Shown here: piece by piece, positions 8,911-16,628 of the stretch
Numbering within the stretch: position 1 is the stretch's first letter
How the letters are laid out: each line of letters starts with the position of its first letter
Assembly: GCA_003345595.1 (NCBI GenBank)
Contig: PRDI01000123.1
Coordinates: 1 to 38,718 of the forward strand
Direction: 5' to 3'
DNA: 38,718 nucleotides
DNA from: Candidatus Thorarchaeota archaeon
Lineage (GTDB): Archaea > Asgardarchaeota > Thorarchaeia > Thorarchaeales > Thorarchaeaceae
Notes under the pieces: model-generated
Databases searched by the model: none
What the model was told of the DNA's origin: nothing
What the model saw: only the letters and a program-made list of their open reading frames with translations
Made by a program: the position numbers and the translations under genes

Positions 8911-9474
8911 CTAGAACTCGAATCCCCTACGAGCAGGCACCTTTCTGGAAGAGTAGTAGTGTTTTACCTCTTTCATCTCGGTCACCAGATCGGCCGCCTC
9001 AATGACCTCAGGCCTCGCATACCTGCCTGTCATAATGAGCTCGACACTCTTTGGCTTCATATGAATCAGAGCGAGTTGGTTCTCAATACTGATGAGGTTC
9101 CATTCTACTGCCACATTAATCTCATCTAGTATGAGCACGTCACACTTGTGGCCAGACAAAGCATCGCGCGCCATCGTCAGCCCCTCTTGAGCCATCTTGA
9201 CATCGACGGGGTCAGGGTTCTTCTTGTCAACAAACGTGGAACGCCCGACAGGAACTATACTGAAGTTCGGAATGCACTCTACGCTTCGGAACTCACCGTA
9301 GTTCACATCAGCTCCTCCACTGCGCTCAGCCACCTTGGATTTCATAAAACAGATCATCAGGACTCTCAGACCGTGACCTGCGGCGCGGAGGCCGGCACCC
9401 AAGGCACATGTAGTCTTTCCTTTTCCATTCCCGGTGTATACCTGGACTCTGCCTGCGGTGTCTGGTCGCTTCAA
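8911..9474 (-). CDS. cobO: cob(I)alamin / cob(I)yrinate adenosyltransferase, CobA/BtuR type
   Basis: 187 residues. It adenosylates cobalt(I) corrinoids with ATP, giving adenosylcobalamin. The P-loop GNGKGKTT (15-22) is the CobA/BtuR/CobO form. The segments VLILDEINVAVEW and VELIMTGRYARPEVIEAADLVTEM are the usual Walker-B-like and C-terminal conserved elements, and the chain ends in RRGFEF. Length is typical. The start is TTG, forced by the position of the P-loop, with AAGGGA a little upstream, and it overlaps the stop of the flavoprotein gene by four bases. The next gene downstream is the B12-dependent mutase, so the local role is probably to supply its cofactor. Confidence 0.93.
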   Translation of the reverse strand: MKRPDTAGRVQVYTGNGKGKTTCALGAGLRAAGHGLRVLMICFMKSKVAERSGGADVNYGEFRSVECIPNFSIVPVGRSTFVDKKNPDPVDVKMAQEGLTMARDALSGHKCDVLILDEINVAVEWNLISIENQLALIHMKPKSVELIMTGRYARPEVIEAADLVTEMKEVKHYYSSRKVPARRGFEF

Positions 9475-10115
9475 CGTTGACCCGCCGTTCCCTTAAGCTG
9501 CTTTACCAGCTTTGCTACTCTGAGGCCCACTTGAGTGCTGCCCTCAATCGCAAGTGGGTCCTCCTTGGAGGTTCTCCACTTCCCGTCGTCGCTCTGCATG
9601 CTGCCAGAACCGAAGGTGCCATCTCTAACAGGGTTCCCAACTGCACCAACGACAATCATTCCGTGTGCCAGAGCATATCTGTTGAGCAAGTCTACGACAG
9701 CCTCCTGTCCACCATAGCGCAGGCCCGCGTATGTTACGACTGCAAAGACTTTGTCTTTGAGCTGATTGTCTTGCATCTTCATCGGCCTAGACCTGTCCAT
9801 CAGGTCCTTTAGGATTCCCGGTACAGATGTGAAATACGACGGGGCCGCTACTATGATGGCATCTGCCTGACGCATCTTCTCCTCAATCTTAGGCATATCG
9901 TCCTTCTCACTCTCAGGACACGGTTTCTTTCTCACACAGGCATCGCAGCCCGTACATCTGCGAATCTGATACTGACACAGGTCGAGCAGAGCGGTAGTCG
10001 GCTCCCTAGAACTGGCGGACAGAACAGTAGAAGCAGCTTCCAATGCTTTTGTGAGAAGAAAGCGAGTGCTGGATCTCTCACCTCTTGGAGACCCGGATAT
10101 ACCCAACACAAGCAT
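9471..10115 (-). CDS. iron-sulfur flavoprotein (NADPH-dependent FMN reductase fold)
   Basis: 214 residues. The flavodoxin-like opening LVLGISGSPRGERSSTRFL binds FMN phosphate. A compact cysteine set C54-x2-C57-x2-C60-x5-C66 (after RR) is the 4Fe-4S motif of archaeal iron-sulfur flavoproteins. APSYFTSVPGILKDLMDR and YAGLRYGGQEA are further family elements. Such proteins are small redox carriers, known from methanogens for ferredoxin and oxygen/peroxide chemistry. The gene overlaps the adenosyltransferase by four bases (stop and TTG share bases), so they are translationally coupled. Cobalt must be reduced to Co(I) before adenosylation, so this protein is a plausible cobalamin reductase for its neighbour; that is inference. 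Confidence 0.88.
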   Translation of the reverse strand: MLVLGISGSPRGERSSTRFLLTKALEAASTVLSASSREPTTALLDLCQYQIRRCTGCDACVRKKPCPESEKDDMPKIEEKMRQADAIIVAAPSYFTSVPGILKDLMDRSRPMKMQDNQLKDKVFAVVTYAGLRYGGQEAVVDLLNRYALAHGMIVVGAVGNPVRDGTFGSGSMQSDDGKWRTSKEDPLAIEGSTQVGLRVAKLVKQLKGTAGQR

Positions 10116-10207
10116 GATGAATCCTCCACTTTAGACGAGTAGCCCGACCATGCCTGTGGAGTACTTCTGTGTTTCGCCTTGTCCAGCGTTATTGGTATAC
10201 TCGTGGC

Positions 10208-11032
10208 TCAAGCCTTTCGGGTGCGTCTACGGGGCTTGCTACTTTTCGACTCGTCATCAAGCAACAGCTCGATGGAGTGCGCGATCTCGCCTGCTGCCTT
10301 GACAGCCTTCAGCCTGCTCTCATCTTTGTAGGAAGCCACGGCTACAGTAAATGAGTGAACCCTAAGGATAGAAACCTCATGGCCCTCGATGGCCACGGTG
10401 TTGGGCACTACATCGGCAACGGCCTTTATCACTCCATGCGATATCTCCGACCGGATTGCAGCCAAGTGACTGTCTGGTACGCTTCCATGAACGAGACTGC
10501 CGGCCGCGTCAAACACACCCACATAGGCAACGTTGTGGGCTTCTAGATTCGCATCTACAAGCTTCTCAATCGCTGTCGAAACCCTCTCAGACGGGGAACC
10601 AAGATTCATTGTGACATACTTGTTGACCAACGCCTCTAGTCCCTCAATCTGACCCATGTCCCCAGACCAAGACACCATCAACTCTCCATAGGCAGTCGCA
10701 AACTCCTTACCCAGCGATGTCATGCGCTTGTTCAGGTGAGCAGCGTCCTCATCATCTGACGTCAGCAAAGCGATCGCAAATGACTTGAAGAACATGTAAG
10801 CCCATTGCATGCCTTCCTGTTTCAGAGCGTATACCTGTCCTGCCGCAGTGCTCCCGCTCGAGGTGAAGAGTGTGACACACGCCCTGACTTGTGGAGGGAC
10901 TGTTTCTTCTACTGAGGAGCGACCCTTGTCGTATGACCGCCCATACAGCGGCTCTCCGTTCGTCTTCACGAGGTAGGCTCGGAGTATCATAGCACCAGTC
11001 ATCTGAGAAGAGGCCGGTCCATCCTGCGTCAT
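10208..11032 (-). CDS. longin / roadblock-like two-domain protein
   Basis: 274 residues, apparently soluble. The first domain (about 13-130) begins MILRAYLVKTNGEPLYGRSYD, the strand-turn-strand opening typical of longin or SNARE-like folds, and continues through WAYMFFKSFAIALLT and a long helix. The second (about 155-262) has the alternating strands and helices AYVGVFDAAGSLVHGS, VIKAVADVVPN and HEVSILRVHSFTVAVASYKD, which look like a roadblock/LC7-type domain. The tail is Lys/Arg-rich. These folds regulate small GTPases in eukaryotes and are abundant in Asgard genomes. The domain calls rest on pattern and predicted fold only. It lies upstream of the B12 cluster on the same strand, with a 92-base gap. 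Confidence 0.6.
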   Translation of the reverse strand: MTQDGPASSQMTGAMILRAYLVKTNGEPLYGRSYDKGRSSVEETVPPQVRACVTLFTSSGSTAAGQVYALKQEGMQWAYMFFKSFAIALLTSDDEDAAHLNKRMTSLGKEFATAYGELMVSWSGDMGQIEGLEALVNKYVTMNLGSPSERVSTAIEKLVDANLEAHNVAYVGVFDAAGSLVHGSVPDSHLAAIRSEISHGVIKAVADVVPNTVAIEGHEVSILRVHSFTVAVASYKDESRLKAVKAAGEIAHSIELLLDDESKSSKPRRRTRKA

Positions 11033-11113
11033 AAGTATTCTCTATCAGTGCTCCTGGAAGCAAGACAGTGTATTTTTATGACAGGATTGAGAACAAGCGG
11101 TGGGTGTGACAGT

Positions 11114-11419
11114 ATGCCTCGTGCGAAGAGCGACCTTCTGAAGCGGACTCGTTATGACATCTTTGCAGAGATCATCAGAGTGGTATACATCTACGGCTAT
11201 TGTCCACTCACACGTGCTGCTAGGTCTACAAACATGCCTGTTGACAGGGCAAAGGACGCCATCGACTACTTGTGTGAGCGGGGGCTTCTCGAAACCGAGG
11301 ATGATGAGGGTAAGCGCGTGTATAAGGTGACTGTGAGAGGAAACCAGTATCTCGAACTCTACAAGAGGATGGCAGGTATGGTGGGAATTCCCATCCCTGA
11401 ACCGATTATGGGCATGTGA
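11114..11419 (+). CDS. winged-helix transcriptional regulator, ArnR1/HTH_45-like
   Basis: 101 residues from the ATG at 11114; an open extension to 11048 crosses the presumed promoter. The chain is MPRAKSDLLKRTRYDIFAEII, then a helix-turn-helix (LTRAARSTNMPVDRAKDAIDYLCERGLL), a wing (VYKVTVRGNQYLELYKRM) and a hydrophobic tail. This matches small archaeal winged-helix proteins of the ArnR1-like family. A TATA-like GTATTTTTATG lies around 11070-11081. It is divergent from the longin-like gene, so it may control that promoter. Confidence 0.78.
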   Translation: MPRAKSDLLKRTRYDIFAEIIRVVYIYGYCPLTRAARSTNMPVDRAKDAIDYLCERGLLETEDDEGKRVYKVTVRGNQYLELYKRMAGMVGIPIPEPIMGM

Positions 11420-11716
11420 TAGTAGGCCTCTCGACATTCCTCTCTTGCCTTTCCATTGCAGATGAATAGTGCGGCAGAGAATTGTCGGATTGGTGCATCC
11501 ATCACCAGATTCGGATGGTTCCACATCATGAAAAGGACCCGGCGGTTTGCGACACTCATTCGGTCCACGTGATACAGCGCATCTTGAGTATTCATGCCCT
11601 CCTACTGATGCCAACAGTGAAACTCATATTGCCCGAGAAACCCCTCAACAGATGCCTCGACTTTAGTAAACAAGCGGACAGGTTGGCACGAACTGAGATT
11701 GAGCGAAGTTTCCCAC
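11420..11716. other. gene-free stretch
   Basis: I see no supported gene. Short open frames exist on both strands (one on the minus strand reaches back into the regulator gene), but none has a usable ribosome site or a recognisable protein. The promoter of the nucleotidyltransferase-like gene should lie at the right end. Confidence 0.4.
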
Positions 11717-12448
11717 ATGGATCTGACAGAAGCCAGAAAGATCCTGCAAGAAGCGAAAGAGAAGGATGTGATCCTCCGCTTGGTTGGAGGACTGGGAATC
11801 CGGGAACATTGTACGAAGATAGCCTTCTGCGAACGAAGTCACGTTGACATAGACTTCGCTGGATTGTCGAGCCAGTCGACAAAGATCGCTAGTGTCATGG
11901 AAGGTTTCGGCTATGTAGAGAACACGAGCATGACGATGGCGACGAGTGGGAGAAGGCTGGTGTTTGAAAAACCGAGGTCCAAAGATCACATAGATGTCTT
12001 TCTTGATAGTCTCGAATTCGAACATAGAATCAAGCTGAAGGATAGGTTGGAGATCGAGGACTCAACGCTTTCCCTGAGCGACCTACTTCTCTCCAAATTG
12101 TCAATCTCAAGACTCAATGAGAAAGACATCCGAGACATCATCACTATTCTGAAGGATTTGCCGTTTGGAAACAAGGACTTGCCTGGACTCGTTAATGCTG
12201 ATTACATTACGCGTCTGTGTTCTGAAGACTGGGGTCTGTATCACGATGTGTTAGACTCCATAGCCAAATGCCTCGACGCGCTTGGATCCTACGAACTGAA
12301 CTCGGCCGAAACTGAACGCGTACTACAAGCTCTGAATGCTCTGAGGAATTCTCTGGTCGGCAGTAAGAAGACAATACGTTGGAGAATGAGAGCCTTGGTC
12401 GGAGAGCGAGCGCCATGGCGAAGAACTGTCGAGGAACAGAACGCCTAG
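11717..12448 (+). CDS. nucleotidyltransferase-fold protein (AbiEii / DUF6036-like)
   Basis: 243 residues from the ATG at 11717; a TTG at 11699 would add six residues. The N-terminal part has the polymerase-beta-type signature: LVGGLGIREH (glycine motif), HVDIDFAG (two acidic metal ligands) and HIDVFLDSLEF (third acid). The element LSLSDLLLSKLSISRLNEKDIRDI is the conserved helix seen in AbiEii and related minimal nucleotidyltransferases. Members include type IV toxins and tRNA- or protein-modifying enzymes. The C-terminal third is helical and Arg-rich. No antitoxin-like partner is adjacent except the small winged-helix gene 300 bases upstream. Fold call is fair; function unknown. Confidence 0.68.
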   Translation: MDLTEARKILQEAKEKDVILRLVGGLGIREHCTKIAFCERSHVDIDFAGLSSQSTKIASVMEGFGYVENTSMTMATSGRRLVFEKPRSKDHIDVFLDSLEFEHRIKLKDRLEIEDSTLSLSDLLLSKLSISRLNEKDIRDIITILKDLPFGNKDLPGLVNADYITRLCSEDWGLYHDVLDSIAKCLDALGSYELNSAETERVLQALNALRNSLVGSKKTIRWRMRALVGERAPWRRTVEEQNA

Positions 12449-12602
12449 ACTCGAAGACATCGCAGACAAATGACCTGAATGACGCTCTTTCAGGGTGTAG
12501 CACCGTTCTATAGCGGACAAACATAGAGCCCAGAAGCCGATTCCATCCCCAGCAGTCGCCAATCGCGAGGTAACATCTTGTGACTCCATCAGGTGTGTCT
12601 GC

Positions 12603-12646
12603 TTTATATTACGATGATTGGCAGATTCGAACTAGAAGAAGAGGTC
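12603..12646 (+). promoter_or_regulatory. TATA box and ribosome site of the beta-helix gene
   Basis: TTTATATT at 12603-12610 is a good archaeal TATA box. A start about 25 bases downstream would give a leader of roughly 22 bases containing GAGGTC at 12641-12646, seven bases before the ATG at 12654. Confidence 0.6.
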
Positions 12647-12653
12647 AAGAACG

Positions 12654-13892
12654 ATGACCGAAGCCCAGGTTTTCAGGAACAAAGACAGAGTTGAACTTGG
12701 TACTATCCAAGGTGACGTTGAAATCCGTGACTGCAAGGTCATAGCCCCTGAGCAGGGTGAGCAGATCACGGTCACCGGGACAATCCGAATCCGAGGGGAT
12801 ACAGTCATCGAAGGATCATTGAAAGCATACGGTCTGCGTGCCGAGCGCTGTGACGTCGAGATACAGGGTGACTTGTCTGTTGAAACTAATGTCACCATTG
12901 ACAAGGGAAGTATCGAAGTCGCAGGCTCAGCCAGTGCCAAGCAGATTCAGGCAGACGGGACCATCACCGTTGGAGGAGACTTGGTCTGTGGTTCTGGCAA
13001 GGCGGGTGGAGCAATTCGAGTGACCAAGAATGCTAAGGCGATGAGGCTCTCAGCTGGAGGCTCAGTGGCGGTCAATGGAGATGCTGAGGTCGATAGGCTG
13101 GATGCTGGCGGGTCAGTTTCTGTTGGTGGCAGGATTGATTCCAAGGAGATGGATGCCGGGGGCAGCGGCAGGTGCAACTCCGGCAAGATCTCGCGGGTGG
13201 ATATCGGTGGTTCCTTCAAGGCAGAGGGCGCCGTAGAAATCGACGAGATTGACGTAGGCGGTGCGGTTTCTGTGGGGCCCGGGTCCAAAGTTGGGTCGAT
13301 CGATGTGGGAGGAGCTTTCAGAGCATCTGGTGACCTCACCTTCGGGAAGATAGATGTCGGCGGCGCTGTCAGGATAGAAGGCTCCGCTCAAGGTTCTCTG
13401 ATTGATGTGGGTGGCGCTGTACACGTCAATGGTTCTCTCACCCTAACTGAGAAGCTAGACGTGGGAGGAACTGCGGTAGTTGGCCAGGACCTACACTCTT
13501 CGGGCACAATCGATGTTGGTGGGACTCTCACAGCTGGCGGCAGAATTGAGTCCATTGGAATCGATGTCGGCGGCAAAATCGAGGCGAAGTACATTAGAGC
13601 TGAGGAAACGTTCAGAATCGGCAAGAGAGGTGAGGCCCGAGGAACTGTCGAGTCCAAGGACATTGTCATCAGGGAGCGCGCAAGAGTCGAGTCGCTTTAC
13701 GGAGACCAGATCCGTGTGGAAGAGAGAGCCAGAGTGAAGAACATCTACGGCCGCTCAGTCTACCTTGAACGGGAGGTTGTTGTCGAGGGCGAAGTCCTGT
13801 ACACAGACAGCTTTGAGGCTGAGGAACGCGCCGTTCTCAAGACCGAACCAAGAAAGGTGGACAGACTTCCTCCACCGGAGGGCATGCGATAG
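12654..13892 (+). CDS. bactofilin-like beta-helix repeat protein
   Basis: 412 residues, no signal or membrane segment. From about residue 140 a repeat of close to 17 residues occurs about ten times, each with I/L-D-V/A-G-G followed by a short hydrophobic strand and a turn glycine (IDVGGAVSV, IDVGGAFRA, IDVGGAVRI, IDVGGAVHV, LDVGGTAVV, IDVGGTLTA and others). The unit length and Gly/Val pattern fit one coil of a beta-helix, as in bactofilins and related polymer-forming proteins. The flanks before and after are looser coils; the C-terminal part has SLYGDQIRVEERARV and NIYGRSVYLE units, and a Pro-rich end. It is probably cytoplasmic and may form filaments or a scaffold. It stands alone, 8 bases from the converging methyltransferase gene. 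Confidence 0.8.
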   Translation: MTEAQVFRNKDRVELGTIQGDVEIRDCKVIAPEQGEQITVTGTIRIRGDTVIEGSLKAYGLRAERCDVEIQGDLSVETNVTIDKGSIEVAGSASAKQIQADGTITVGGDLVCGSGKAGGAIRVTKNAKAMRLSAGGSVAVNGDAEVDRLDAGGSVSVGGRIDSKEMDAGGSGRCNSGKISRVDIGGSFKAEGAVEIDEIDVGGAVSVGPGSKVGSIDVGGAFRASGDLTFGKIDVGGAVRIEGSAQGSLIDVGGAVHVNGSLTLTEKLDVGGTAVVGQDLHSSGTIDVGGTLTAGGRIESIGIDVGGKIEAKYIRAEETFRIGKRGEARGTVESKDIVIRERARVESLYGDQIRVEERARVKNIYGRSVYLEREVVVEGEVLYTDSFEAEERAVLKTEPRKVDRLPPPEGMR

Positions 13893-13900
13893 GACCTACG

Positions 13901-14686
13901 CTAGCGACCTCTCAGCAGCAAGACTCGCCGCTCACACTCAGAAGTATAGGGCCGGCCATCAAACCCACCAAACTCCTGTTCGATCACAAATCCAGACAGT
14001 TCGACAAGCAGATCTGCCTCTCTGTTGAAGATTACCGCCGCTCCCGATGCCACCTCTATCACTCGGTCAAGGTTATGCCTTCTCGTGCTGGGTTTGTGCA
14101 CGGAGTACTTGACATCCACTCTCATTATCTGGTTGACGAAGTCAGTATGTATCTCTCCTCTTCTGACGACGACTCTCCCATCGGGCAGAGAAGCGGGGGG
14201 CTCTTCGAATTCCATGTGATCTGGAAGCAAAGCGCCACAGCGAAAATCGAGTATGAAGAGACCTCGGTTGGCTAGGTGCTTTCTAATGCACGCCAATGTG
14301 GATAACTGATCTCTGCTGGTCATTGCGTGTCCAAAGGAGTCAGGTATCATTATAAGCGAATATGTCTGATTGAGGGTAAAGTCTCTCATGTCGCCCTGAA
14401 CCAGCCTGATTCTCTCAGTGACGCTGCGCGGCTCGTGACTCATCCTCTTTCGGAACTCTTTGAGCATGGATGGTGACATCTCAAGAGCAGTCATCTCAAA
14501 CCCCTCTCGGGCTAGAGGGAGTGTTACTCGACCTGCCCCGGCTGCTATATCCAGAATTGGAGACCCCTGTCTGCGTGCATAATCGAGATAGAAAGGGATA
14601 TCGTTCGTGCCTGCAAAGAGGTCGCAGAACTCTCCTACTCCTTCGTATCCGGGACCGATGGTCTCACCAGCACTCTTTGCGTTCAT
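13901..14686 (-). CDS. class I SAM-dependent methyltransferase
   Basis: 261 residues from the ATG at 14686 (a TTG two codons upstream is possible). ILDIAAGAGRVTLPLAREG is motif I of the SAM-binding Rossmann fold, FEMTALEMSPSMLKEFRKR gives the acidic residue that holds the ribose, and RLVQGDMRDF is motif II. IMIPDSFGHAM and GLFILDFRCG are the later core strands. The C-terminal 80 residues form a beta-rich cap. The layout fits the Methyltransf_25/11 group that acts on small molecules, but the substrate cannot be read. It converges with the beta-helix gene with no room for a separate terminator. Confidence 0.86.
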   Translation of the reverse strand: MNAKSAGETIGPGYEGVGEFCDLFAGTNDIPFYLDYARRQGSPILDIAAGAGRVTLPLAREGFEMTALEMSPSMLKEFRKRMSHEPRSVTERIRLVQGDMRDFTLNQTYSLIMIPDSFGHAMTSRDQLSTLACIRKHLANRGLFILDFRCGALLPDHMEFEEPPASLPDGRVVVRRGEIHTDFVNQIMRVDVKYSVHKPSTRRHNLDRVIEVASGAAVIFNREADLLVELSGFVIEQEFGGFDGRPYTSECERRVLLLRGR

Positions 14687-14692
14687 GTGCAA

Positions 14693-15070
14693 GACGTCCG
14701 GCAGGTGATGCCTGAACTAGACCGAAATACCTATCGAATCAGCTTTGACGGTATGAATCTGCCATAGTCAAGAGATTGACAGACTAGTCATTCATTGTCT
14801 AGCTCCATGGAGAAACACATCAGCTGCCAATCGAGCACCTTAAGACGCATCATGCATCATCTCCACACGTCGCAACCCCGAGACACGACAATGTTGACCC
14901 GCTTTCGTGATCAGTTGCTCACTGACCCCCGTTCCGCACCATAGACACTCCATGCAGACTCGAACGAAGCCACTTGAACAGGGCTTACACATTGGCAATT
15001 GATGGCCCGCCCACTTCTTGTTCCTATCAAAACGACTAATAATGCCTAGAGCTTGGCAGCCTTATATGAT
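14693..15070. other. long intergenic region with one possible tiny gene
   Basis: Nearly 400 bases separate the methyltransferase start and the prenyl synthase. Apart from a possible 50-residue Cys-rich reading frame on the minus strand (14840-14992) and a TATA-like CTTATATG at 15061-15068, I see nothing in it. Confidence 0.4.
14840..14992 (-). CDS. possible tiny Cys-rich (zinc-ribbon-like) protein
   Basis: 50 residues: MCKPCSS, then VCMECLWCGTGVSEQLI, a short basic stretch and MMHDAS. The two cysteine knuckles C2/C5 and C13/C16 (with C19) resemble a small zinc ribbon. There is no clear Shine-Dalgarno site and no recognisable family, so the call rests on the cysteine spacing alone. It could equally be chance. 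Confidence 0.28.
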   Translation of the reverse strand: MCKPCSSGFVRVCMECLWCGTGVSEQLITKAGQHCRVSGLRRVEMMHDAS

Positions 15071-15076
15071 GGAGGG
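15071..15076 (+). promoter_or_regulatory. ribosome site deciding the prenyl synthase start
   Basis: GGAGGG lies nine bases before a GTG at 15086. It favours that GTG over the TTG at 15053, which has no such site. Confidence 0.55.
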
Positions 15077-15085
15077 ATAAACAGC

Positions 15086-16102
15086 GTGCGTACGCAGCTT
15101 CTCAGAGCAACCGGCCAGCAATCAAATTCCGTGACAGATCTCCTTGAAGATCATGATATCCGCAGAACTACGGCGGCAATTGACACGTACATCAACCGCT
15201 ATCTCGATACTGACGTCGGGCAGCCTCAGGAACTGTACGATGCAGCCCATCACCTCATCAGGGCGGGCGGCAAGCGGCTACGGTCGCTGATCACGGTCCT
15301 CACGTGCGAATTGGTCGGAGGAAGTCCTGAGAAAGCCCTTCCTGTAGCGCTGGCTGCAGAGCTTCTCCAAACGGCCAGCCTGATACACGATGACATCATC
15401 GACAACGAAAGGACCAGAAGGGGGGTGCCGGCGGTACACCGGGTTTTTGGTGTCAAGATGGCCATCATTGCAGGCGATCTGCTAATATCTCAGGCAGTCC
15501 GCATACTTGGAGAACAGGGCAACCCGGAGCTGCTGGCCATAATGGGGGGCAATGGCGCCCGAATGTGTGAGGGCGAAGCGGCAGACATGTCTGTGAGTCC
15601 GGACCGCCCAGAAGCTTTCAAGAAGAAGCAGTATCTAGAGCTCGTCGAGAAGAAGACTGTGTCGTTCCTTGAAGAGTCTGCTAGAATGGGGGCAGTTGTT
15701 GGAGGCGCAACTGAGAGTCAGAAGCGTGCCTTGACCGAATATGCTAGAGCATTGGGTTTCGCCTTCCAGCTTCGAGACGACCTCCTTGACATTGATAGTA
15801 GCATGAGGACTCGAACCGGCAGAAGCAGATCAAGCCTCGAGCTAAAACGCGGCAACTACGTTCTGATCCAAGCATTGGAGATGCTAACCCAAGAAGAGAG
15901 AGCAGCTTGCCTCATATCATTGGCCGAAGGAAGGACAGGACCCGCAATGCGAGCAATCAAGGCCACAAACGCCGCAGAGCTAGTACAAGAAGCCGCGCGA
16001 GATTATGTCGAACAAGCCAAGCGCGCTCTTTCTGGGCAGCCGCCAGAATATATACGCCTGCTCGGCAAGCTCGCTGACTTCGCATTGGTTCGCGAACAGT
16101 GA
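15086..16102 (+). CDS. polyprenyl (geranylgeranyl/farnesyl) diphosphate synthase
   Basis: 338 residues from the GTG at 15086. It condenses isopentenyl diphosphate with allylic diphosphates to make the isoprenoid chains of archaeal ether lipids. GGKRLRSLI binds isopentenyl diphosphate. LIHDDIIDNERTRRG is the first Asp-rich motif (a DDxxD form), and FQLRDDLLDID is the second. After the second motif the usual GK...SDL..GK segment is altered to TGRSRSSLELKRGN, which keeps one lysine. Product length cannot be set from sequence alone, but lipid-chain (C20) synthesis is the likely role in an archaeon. A pair of hairpins follows the stop codon. Confidence 0.88.
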   Translation: MRTQLLRATGQQSNSVTDLLEDHDIRRTTAAIDTYINRYLDTDVGQPQELYDAAHHLIRAGGKRLRSLITVLTCELVGGSPEKALPVALAAELLQTASLIHDDIIDNERTRRGVPAVHRVFGVKMAIIAGDLLISQAVRILGEQGNPELLAIMGGNGARMCEGEAADMSVSPDRPEAFKKKQYLELVEKKTVSFLEESARMGAVVGGATESQKRALTEYARALGFAFQLRDDLLDIDSSMRTRTGRSRSSLELKRGNYVLIQALEMLTQEERAACLISLAEGRTGPAMRAIKATNAAELVQEAARDYVEQAKRALSGQPPEYIRLLGKLADFALVREQ

Positions 16103-16174
16103 GAGCGGGTCAGCTACAATGACAAATGCTTGTGCGTTTCCAAGTTGACCTTAAATCCTGCAGAGAGCATTGAC

Positions 16175-16205
16175 GTTTGACACGACCTTAATCCTCGTGT
16201 CAAGC
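16175..16205. terminator. hairpin 1 in convergent gap
   Basis: TTGACACGA pairs perfectly with TCGTGTCAA around the nine-base loop CCTTAATCC, with two further pairs at the base (one a wobble). It lies after the prenyl synthase and before the converging gelsolin-like gene. A near copy of the loop region (GACCTTAAATCCT) occurs about 38 bases upstream. Confidence 0.55.
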
Positions 16206-16226
16206 CTCAAATCCGACATCTGCTCA

Positions 16227-16255
16227 GCCGGTGGAAACCTCCCTCTTCCACCGGC
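16227..16255. terminator. hairpin 2 in convergent gap
   Basis: GCCGGTGGAA pairs perfectly with TTCCACCGGC around a nine-base loop, followed on the plus strand by AACTCTTGTTCTC. It is the strongest stem in this gap and probably ends transcription from one or both sides. Confidence 0.6.
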
Positions 16256-16309
16256 AACTCTTGTTCTCTGAGAATGTCTACGGCAAACAGACGAACTTGA
16301 TGTTCGATG

Positions 16310-16576
16310 CTAGAGAGAATTGAGGAAAACAGCTGGCTCGTCCCCTTGGTCGATGGCCCGGACTCTGAACTTTGTTCCCTGCTCAAGCCTCATTTCAGAG
16401 GCAGTCAGTGCTCCAGCCAACTGCTTTCTGATGCCAGCCTTACTGCCTTTCCACAAGTAGATGCTCTTTGTAGGTTCGTGAACGATGCAGAATACTCGGT
16501 TTGGTTCGAGGTTCTCTTTCTTCACATCCAAGCTGACGTGTGTGCCATCATCAAGCAGCTCAAGTCCCGCGGCCAT
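16310..16576 (-). CDS. single-domain gelsolin-like protein
   Basis: 88 residues, soluble. The core reads NRVFCIVHEPTKSIYLWKG, then SKAGIRKQLAGALTASEM and FRVRAIDQGDEPAVFLNSL. These are the gelsolin-repeat landmarks: a strand ending in IYxWxG, a helix opening with charged residues and alanines, and a closing strand with a glycine-acidic-Pro-x-x-Phe element (normally EGxEPxxF). Gelsolin-type domains bind and remodel actin filaments, and Asgard archaea encode both actins and short gelsolins. Here the domain stands alone. The ATG has GGAGGT eleven bases upstream. It lies 52 bases after a zinc-ribbon membrane gene on the same strand. Actin binding is inference; an ADF-H-like fold is a remote alternative. 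Confidence 0.72.
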   Translation of the reverse strand: MAAGLELLDDGTHVSLDVKKENLEPNRVFCIVHEPTKSIYLWKGSKAGIRKQLAGALTASEMRLEQGTKFRVRAIDQGDEPAVFLNSL

Positions 16577-16628
16577 GTAGTTTCAGAACCTCCACCATTT
16601 CACAGGGCTATCTAGTGCTCTACAGCTA

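Noticed and set aside
11359..11595. 78-codon minus-strand frame with GGAGG close to its ATG
   Set aside because: The GGAGG is only two bases from the ATG, the frame runs into the winged-helix gene, and no family is recognised.
12896..13600. DNA-level tandem repeat or phase-variable tract in the DVGG gene
   Set aside because: The repeats are conserved as protein, with varied codons, so this is a protein repeat and not recent DNA slippage.
16307..16615. Plus-strand frame antisense to the gelsolin-like gene
   Set aside because: The minus-strand reading shows clear gelsolin landmarks, while this one has none; it is a shadow.
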